From Sipunculus nudus (taxonomy: Eukaryota > Annelida > Sipuncula > Golfingiida > Sipunculidae): 64,000 nt of DNA. The stretch is from NCBI GenBank assembly GCA_026874595.1, contig CM049317.1, forward strand, positions 24,766,401-24,830,400, read 5' to 3'. The number at the start of each line of letters is the position of its first letter. Position 1 is the first letter of the stretch. The notes beneath the pieces are model-generated. The model was given only the letters and a program-made list of their open reading frames with translations. It was not told the origin of the DNA and made no database searches. A program made the translations under genes and the position numbers. Positions 58,852 through 64,000 of this stretch are shown here, piece by piece.

Positions 58852-59183
58852 AGTGATGTAGGAATCGAGTCCAGACTTGGATTCGAGCCTTGACTCGATA
58901 CCACTTTTTTATGGACTCTGACTCAGATTTGGAACCAAGTGTCACAAAAATTAAAAATACATATGATTATGGGGGGCCAACTGCGAAAAATCTCACTGCC
59001 TCGGCTAAGATTCGAACTCACAATCCCCCAGTCCTGTGATCTGCCACAGAAAGTGGTGTCTCAGACTCAAGTAACTTGACTTTGACTTTAATATCTTTTC
59101 TTCGACATGGACTTGGACTCGAGTGGTCTTGACTTAGACGTGCATTTGGACTCTGACGTTGTGGACTGGGCTACATCACTGAG
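58852..59183 (+). mobile_element. GAGTCC-type MITE with nested SINE
   Basis: The ends CAGTGATGTAG and CTACATCACTG form an inverted repeat resembling hAT termini (CAGNG start). The inside has GAATCGAGTCCAGACTTGG and ACTTGGACTCGAGTGG. A SINE fragment at 58975-59060 is inserted. No target-site duplication is visible. Confidence 0.65.
58975..59060 (-). mobile_element. tRNA-derived SINE fragment, copy 3
   Basis: On the minus strand: GTGGCAGATCACAGGACTGG, GTGAGTTCGAATCTTAGCC, GAGGCAGTGAGATTTTTC. It matches the SINE near 4940-4990. Confidence 0.7.
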
Positions 59184-59975
59184 AGTAATAATGCTTGATG
59201 TTAGACATTACCCTTAGATATAGAACATTTGAAATGATTATATATAAGACAGACAACTATATAAATAAAGTAACTTGTCTGCAATATTTATTTACAATAT
59301 TTATAATTTGATTTCATTTATTCTTATTTGTTTCAGTCACCAATAATTTTATATATCAGTGGATTTATTTTCCATCTATAAAATAAAAACAGTATTCTAG
59401 ATCTCTGTCATAAAAATCAACCAAATTGTGCTTTTTATATCCTACATACAGTGCACGCTGTGAAGTAAGACCACCTGTGGTCACAAGTGGTCTTATTAGA
59501 TACGTGGTCTTTCAGCCAGGTTCCACAGTATTTATATAGTGTCTCATCGTATTGCACAATGATATTGATTTTTATTCTCAGTGCCATCAAACTTGTCAAC
59601 GATTCTGTTTACTCTGTTCTACTTCTTGTGTGTCGTTGAACTGGAAATGCTTGGAAAGTGATCTCTTTTTGTTAAACTAATTTTGTATTTCTGCAATCTG
59701 CAAAAATATTACTTGTTTTAGTACATGTTAAATTTCTGTATTGTGTATTTTAATTGATTAATTAGTTAAAATGTTGTTGTTCCGTGACAGAGTTTCTAAT
59801 AATATGTCAAATTTATATGTTTTTCCTTGGCAATTCATGAAATTTTGTAACCTTGTGCATTTTTTTCCTAGCACTTCATAAAAATTCAAAATTCTTGTAT
59901 ATAAAAAATAAGTGGGAATCAAAGCCTTTTTGAATACTTATACTTTGTTTTGGCAATTATTTACTGTTAAATATA

Positions 59976-59987
59976 AATAAAAATAAA
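59976..59987 (+). terminator. Candidate polyadenylation signals (two overlapping-array AATAAA)
   Basis: Two AATAAA hexamers at 59976-59981 and 59982-59987 are followed by a GT-rich stretch (GAGTTTGTTCAGTTG) about 20-35 bases later, the usual layout of an animal 3' end. If used, the amine oxidase 3' UTR would be about 4 kb and would include two exon-13 copies and a MITE. Earlier, weaker signals cannot be excluded. Confidence 0.35.
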
Positions 59988-60093
59988 GTTTCAATTCTAG
60001 ATTATTGAGTTTGTTCAGTTGACACGTCTTTCAAATTGTAGCAATGGTCGATGTCGGATATACATGACCTTCTGGTTCATGCCATAGATGACA

Positions 60094-60111
60094 GCGCCCT
60101 CTGGTGAAATT
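60094..60111 (-). promoter_or_regulatory. CTCF-like site, minus-strand orientation
   Basis: GCGCCCTCTGGTGAAATT is the exact reverse complement of 14283-14300. It lies about 110 bp beyond the candidate poly(A) signals. Confidence 0.4.
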
Positions 60112-60114
60112 TTC

Positions 60115-61690
60115 TTATCTATTAAATTTATGCAAATGTATATTGCTTTATATTGCTGCACATCAGGCCATGTATATTATGTCATTGGCCGAAGCTTTAG
60201 TGGCTTGAGATGTGTGTTGCTGTTACATATAATTAAATTTTAAAAAAATTTAAAAAAAAACAACTGCACCAAATTCCTGCTATGTATTACCCTATTGTTT
60301 CTATGCCTGCATTGAATGTGTCATAATTATTATTCATGTTTTTTTATGCAAAATGCATTAATATCTTACTTTTGTTGTACTTGCATTGAAGGGGTTAACA
60401 CTTTTATGCATTTATATTGAATTTTAAAAAAAATATACAAATATTGAAATGTATATTCCTTATATCCTATACGTTTCCAAAGTTAATTATTTGAGCATTT
60501 TTACAGTACATGTTATTAAGTCTCTCATATCATTAAATGTGCCCTTGCATGTTTAAACAGGAATGTTCAGTTTCTATTTCCAAAATTTGCTTTTTACAAA
60601 GAGGTTATGTACTTACGAACAACCTGCTACCCATTGCATGATTCATTTTACTCATGTTTAGTATACGAACATGACAAACATCTAAGGTAAGGTGCAGCTA
60701 TTAAACTCATTAAACAGAGTCACTTCAGGTACGTTATGGAAGCAATTACCATGGCTCTTTGGATAGAAAGTAATCAGAAATGCCAAAGTAAACTCATATA
60801 AACTTAACTACTGAAAGAATTTTAGGATATGGACAGAAATATATTTCAATTAAACATATATTTTTAGAACCTTATGTCATTATCAAGTGGGGTCTACAAG
60901 TTTGTTTTAGTATATTTTCTTGGTTTTTAACAAATGATATTAGATATATGATTTTTTTTATACTAAGTTGATAAATGTGATAATATATTAAAATAACATA
61001 TGTTGTTAATTTATCAGATATGTGTTAGTTGCATCGTTGATTTCATGTGTTCAGATGTTTAATAGTATCTTGTTTTGCATACAGCAATTGTGGCCATGAT
61101 TTTAAACATATCAGCAATTTTTATACACGATCAGCTTCACGAGTTTAGACGGAAGGTGATGGGATAGTAGTAAAACGCCGTTTCATATTGTGGATTTTTC
61201 TCTTTTTTTTTTTTTATAAAACTTTGCATGTCATAATACAACGAGCTTAGTAACATTCACTACCAGGGTAACTATGGAATGTTGTACGCTTGTTTATATT
61301 AAACAGAATGTTTGTACGATGATCCGAGGATTTACGACATTTGCGCTATCGTAATGTTAATTTACCGTCACAATACTTTTCCCCAGTGGGTTAAAGATGT
61401 GTGGCTTTTTTTCAATTATTAACAGCTGAGAACATTGAAATAGGCCACATGGTCGTTTATTTATACTGCTTTAAATAAAGATAACATTTTTGTACCAACT
61501 TGATTTGTGTACTTGTTATGTGAGCTCATGGGCGATTCGACCACACAAGAACCGAATCGAAATAAACTCTTCACGCAGCGGTTAAATTAACACTAGATCT
61601 CCTTCGCTATAACCGCTGCAAGATTCTCCGGGTTTCACCTACAGGACACAGGACAAAGAAGACCAGTGAGGGCGTGATATTATGCATATA
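60115..61690. other. Intergenic, AT-rich, nothing recognised
   Basis: No gene, repeat family or RNA structure that I can support. Confidence 0.5.
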
Positions 61691-61742
61691 ATATTAAGTT
61701 TTAAAAACCCGCGACACCCAGCTATCATTGGTGTTATGCACA

Positions 61743-61830
61743 ATGCGATACCAAGCTCTCGTTGGTCTGATTACAATTCTTACCCACCCTGGTATTGAAA
61801 CCCCGAAAAACTTCGTATAATCGCTTTGTG
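61743..61830 (+). repeat. Dispersed repeat pair K, copy 2
   Basis: ATGCGATACCAAGCTCTCGT, TGGTCTGATTACAATTCTTA and CCCCGAAAAACTTCGTAT; partner of 15855-15960. Confidence 0.65.
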
Positions 61831-62769
61831 AGGAATGCAGCTTTGAAAGAGCAAATCAATCAAACTGTCTTACCACGGCTAGACATGTTCAACTATGTGA
61901 AAGATGTACAATCGTATTTTACCACGTTCTATGTCTCAAGACCTGACTCGAGAACAAAACCGGGTCCAACTTTGCGGTCCTTGGTTTGGGCCTTTGAGGT
62001 ATTGGTTTTGGTCTCGGTATCAAAACCAAAAGGATCTGGGTCTATATTCTGGTCTGTACTTGAAAATCAAATAGAAATTCAGGCTTTATAAATGCATGCA
62101 TCATATAATGCAAAAATGTGATTTGATCTCTGTTGTTGTCTTTCTAAAGGAAAAAAGTTACATGTTTATACCAATGGTAGTAATATAACAGCAACTGCGT
62201 GTATAGGGTCTATAATATTTTGTGGAAACGTTGACACTGGTGTATAAGGCAGTAGATAACATATGGGTAAAAATATGTCTTAAGAGATCTCAAGATCTGC
62301 GTTTTTCCTCTCGGTCTTGTTCTCTGGACTGTCTTGACCATACACTTATTGGAGGGTGCTGGTTAGATTGTACGATTAATGTAAGTTTTATGGTTGTAGA
62401 TGCAGGTAAATCTTATGAATTTGTACATCTGTTTCATAAGAAGGAACTCCCTGATGCTGACTATTGATGGAACACATGGCAAAGTAAGAAACACATGGTT
62501 GACTGGATACTGTGGTTGCTTTTTTCTGTAACCGAGGTGTTCGAATTCGGGATATTTGCGGGAAGGGAATTATCCCGAAAATAAAACCTTCGTGAACGAG
62601 AGGTCCCAGCGTCGAAGGCAAGTTGGAGAGTAGTAGACTGACGTCATGCATGAAAATAGATCGTGTATGTGCTTAGATTGCTTTTATAAATGATATCAGA
62701 TCTTTAACATTATCTTTGATGAAAATTATTTCCACTCGATATTCCTTGGGGGCCTCCTTGGAATGGCAC

Positions 62770-63280
62770 ACCAGTGACGTAGTCGAGTCCACTTCATCCG
62801 AGTGCGAATGCAGGACCGAGTCCATTTCACTCGAGTACACATCCGAGTCCTGGGGGATCGAGTCCAAGTCCAGGGACTTTCAGTCCGAGTCCTTTAGGAA
62901 CCAGGTCCAATTAAAATCTCCTTTTCAACAGAAATTTTAATTTAACATTTGAGATTATCATGTGTATTTTAGTGTTAGTTTACAAATGGTTTTACGTGAT
63001 AACATTTAGCTCTCGATGCCGATTTAAAGTCTGGTTAAAGGGGTCCTTTTTGTAGACCTTATATTCTGTTTGAAGTTCGCGCATGTTAATAAGTTTTTAT
63101 AGTCTGTGAAATTTCATTTTCCTACAGGACTCGCGATAGACTTGGCCTGATCCCTGGAGTCCTCACCTCCCGAGTCAGAATAAAAGTCCGAGTCTAGGAC
63201 ATTTGAGCCCAAGACCCCGATTCTCTCAAAATGTGGACTCGAGTCCAAGTCCGCACTCGAGTCATACATTACACTGTTGC
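62770..63280 (+). mobile_element. GAGTCC-type element, copy near the right end
   Basis: Many GAGTCC/AGTCCGAGTCC units lie at 62785-62910 and 63155-63265, separated by AATTAAAATCTCC and TTTGAGATTATCATGTG, as in the intron 6 copy. Right end: GAGTCATACATTACACTG. Confidence 0.7.
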
Positions 63281-63342
63281 ACATAGTGCACATGTTATTT
63301 GATAGAATTATTTAATAGAATAATGCGCCGGTCTTTTGTATG

Positions 63343-63420
63343 GCGAAAATGGAACCGTCGCGAAACACTGAAAATTTTAAAATTTATCTCTGCGAATATG
63401 AAGCCAACCACAATATGCGA
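63343..63420 (+). repeat. Dispersed repeat, match to the sequence before exon 11
   Basis: GAAAATGGAACCGTCGCGAA and ATGAAGCCAACCACAATAT; partner of 52930-53025. Confidence 0.7.
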
Positions 63421-63561
63421 GAGGTTAACTGGACCAACATTTGGTGAGGCGGAGGCGTCCTCTTAAATAACTATAGCTAAATAACAACATCTGGTAACGC
63501 CCCGAATCATTACTGGTCTCTTGCCTAAGTAGGCAGCAGTTTGGCTGGTCTCGCACATATG

Positions 63562-63562
<1 letters not shown>

Positions 63563-63610
<48 letters not shown>
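63563..63610. repeat. (TA)n microsatellite
   Basis: About 48 bp of TA. Confidence 0.96.
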
Positions 63611-63618
<8 letters not shown>

Positions 63619-63789
63619 CACACATACAAAACAAGCAGTTCCTGATGTTTTATTTAGAGGCACACAATAGTTAATGCCACCTGTTAGCAGAGTTTATTCG
63701 TAAACGTATATATCCCACAAAAAAGGTGAATTATGCAACAGTTTTCGACGATAAATAAAAAACTATCAGAACTTTTTTTAAACTAGATG

Positions 63790-63994
63790 ATATATATATA
63801 TATATATATATACTTTGGTTGCCTTTTTATTCGCGAGGGTTTAATTTCGCGATATTAACGAATGTGAAATAATCGCGAATGTGAAGCTCTCTGGATTAAG
63901 ATACCCCATCAACTAAGACGACCTCTGACAGCAACCTTATTTGTGTCTGGTTTCGAAATTGGCCCATGCATTAGCCGTACACACAGACTGTGAT
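63790..63994 (+). repeat. (TA)n and dispersed repeat L, copy 2
   Basis: A short TA run is followed by TTGGTTGCCTTTTTATTCGC, GAGGGTTTAATTTCGCGA and GCATTAGCCGTACACACAG, matching 52035-52165. Confidence 0.7.
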
Positions 63995-64000
63995 ATATTG

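Larger units (their letters stand above)
55986..59975 (+). other. Probable 3' UTR / downstream region of the amine oxidase gene
   Basis: No coding potential that I can support. It contains two decayed copies of the end of exon 13 (56052-56143 and 56550-56618), a MITE, poly-G runs at 56619-56654 and 57126-57137, a GAGTCC-type element with a nested SINE, and a short hairpin at 59467-59494. How much of it is transcribed is unknown. Confidence 0.4.

Overview
The window is a 64 kb piece of an AT-rich animal nuclear genome. It contains one protein-coding gene that I can reconstruct with confidence: a 13-exon, plus-strand flavin-containing amine oxidase of the monoamine oxidase (MAO) type. Its coding span is 30454-55985 and encodes 594 residues. 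All twelve introns are GT-AG, every junction keeps the reading frame, and intron 1 alone is about 12.2 kb. The long introns, dense small dispersed repeats, AT microsatellites and poly-G runs fit a marine invertebrate. Several repeats resemble ones I associate with bivalve molluscs: the CCTCCGCAAGGAGG element, GAGTCCAAGTCC arrays, AAGGTCAAAGGTCAAGGTCAC arrays, and an element containing 'gagctatggcaatcactct'. Bivalve is therefore my best guess, but an inference.

Layout. 1-305 is CpG-rich, with an NRF1-like palindrome and a consensus splice donor, so it may hold a non-coding first exon. 306-30250 has no gene I can support. It holds decayed repeats: three CCTCCGCAAGGAGG-type elements, an AT-rich minisatellite, two tRNA-derived SINEs, a tandem 341-bp element with GGTGGCGCCAC cores, the decayed 3' end of a non-LTR retrotransposon on the minus strand (about 22045-22790), and a MITE. 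30261-30287 looks like a compact promoter (inverted CCAAT box, GC/KLF box, TATA box) just upstream of the start codon at 30454. Intron 1 carries a 2.8 kb minisatellite of 26-27 bp units with a 530-bp higher-order repeat. It is followed by further repeat arrays, including one rich in nuclear-receptor half-sites. Intron 2 has three 280-bp tandem units, each with two GGTGGCGCCACC palindromes. Introns 6-12 hold more MITE-like and dispersed repeats. Beyond the stop codon are two decayed copies of the end of the last exon, a third MITE, and a probable 3' UTR ending near 60000 at tandem AATAAA signals. 60000-64000 is intergenic repeat.

The enzyme has the N-terminal dinucleotide-binding motif ([10 protein letters not shown] and RVGGR), the active-site lysine equivalent to MAO-B Lys296, the C-terminal FAD-binding AGTE and GYMDGA motifs, and a C-terminal membrane anchor. 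Two points deserve attention. The cysteine that should carry FAD covalently sits one residue closer to the following PPG than in vertebrate MAO. The tail anchor is very hydrophobic with almost no positive charge after it.

The most interesting non-coding observations are: an 18-bp CTCF-like sequence present twice in convergent orientation on either side of the gene; a CTCF-like core carried by a small repeat with three copies; the duplicated terminal exon; and a 49-bp TATA-containing block preserved inside an otherwise diverged repeat pair. I found no operon, CRISPR array, rRNA gene or intact mobile-element ORF.
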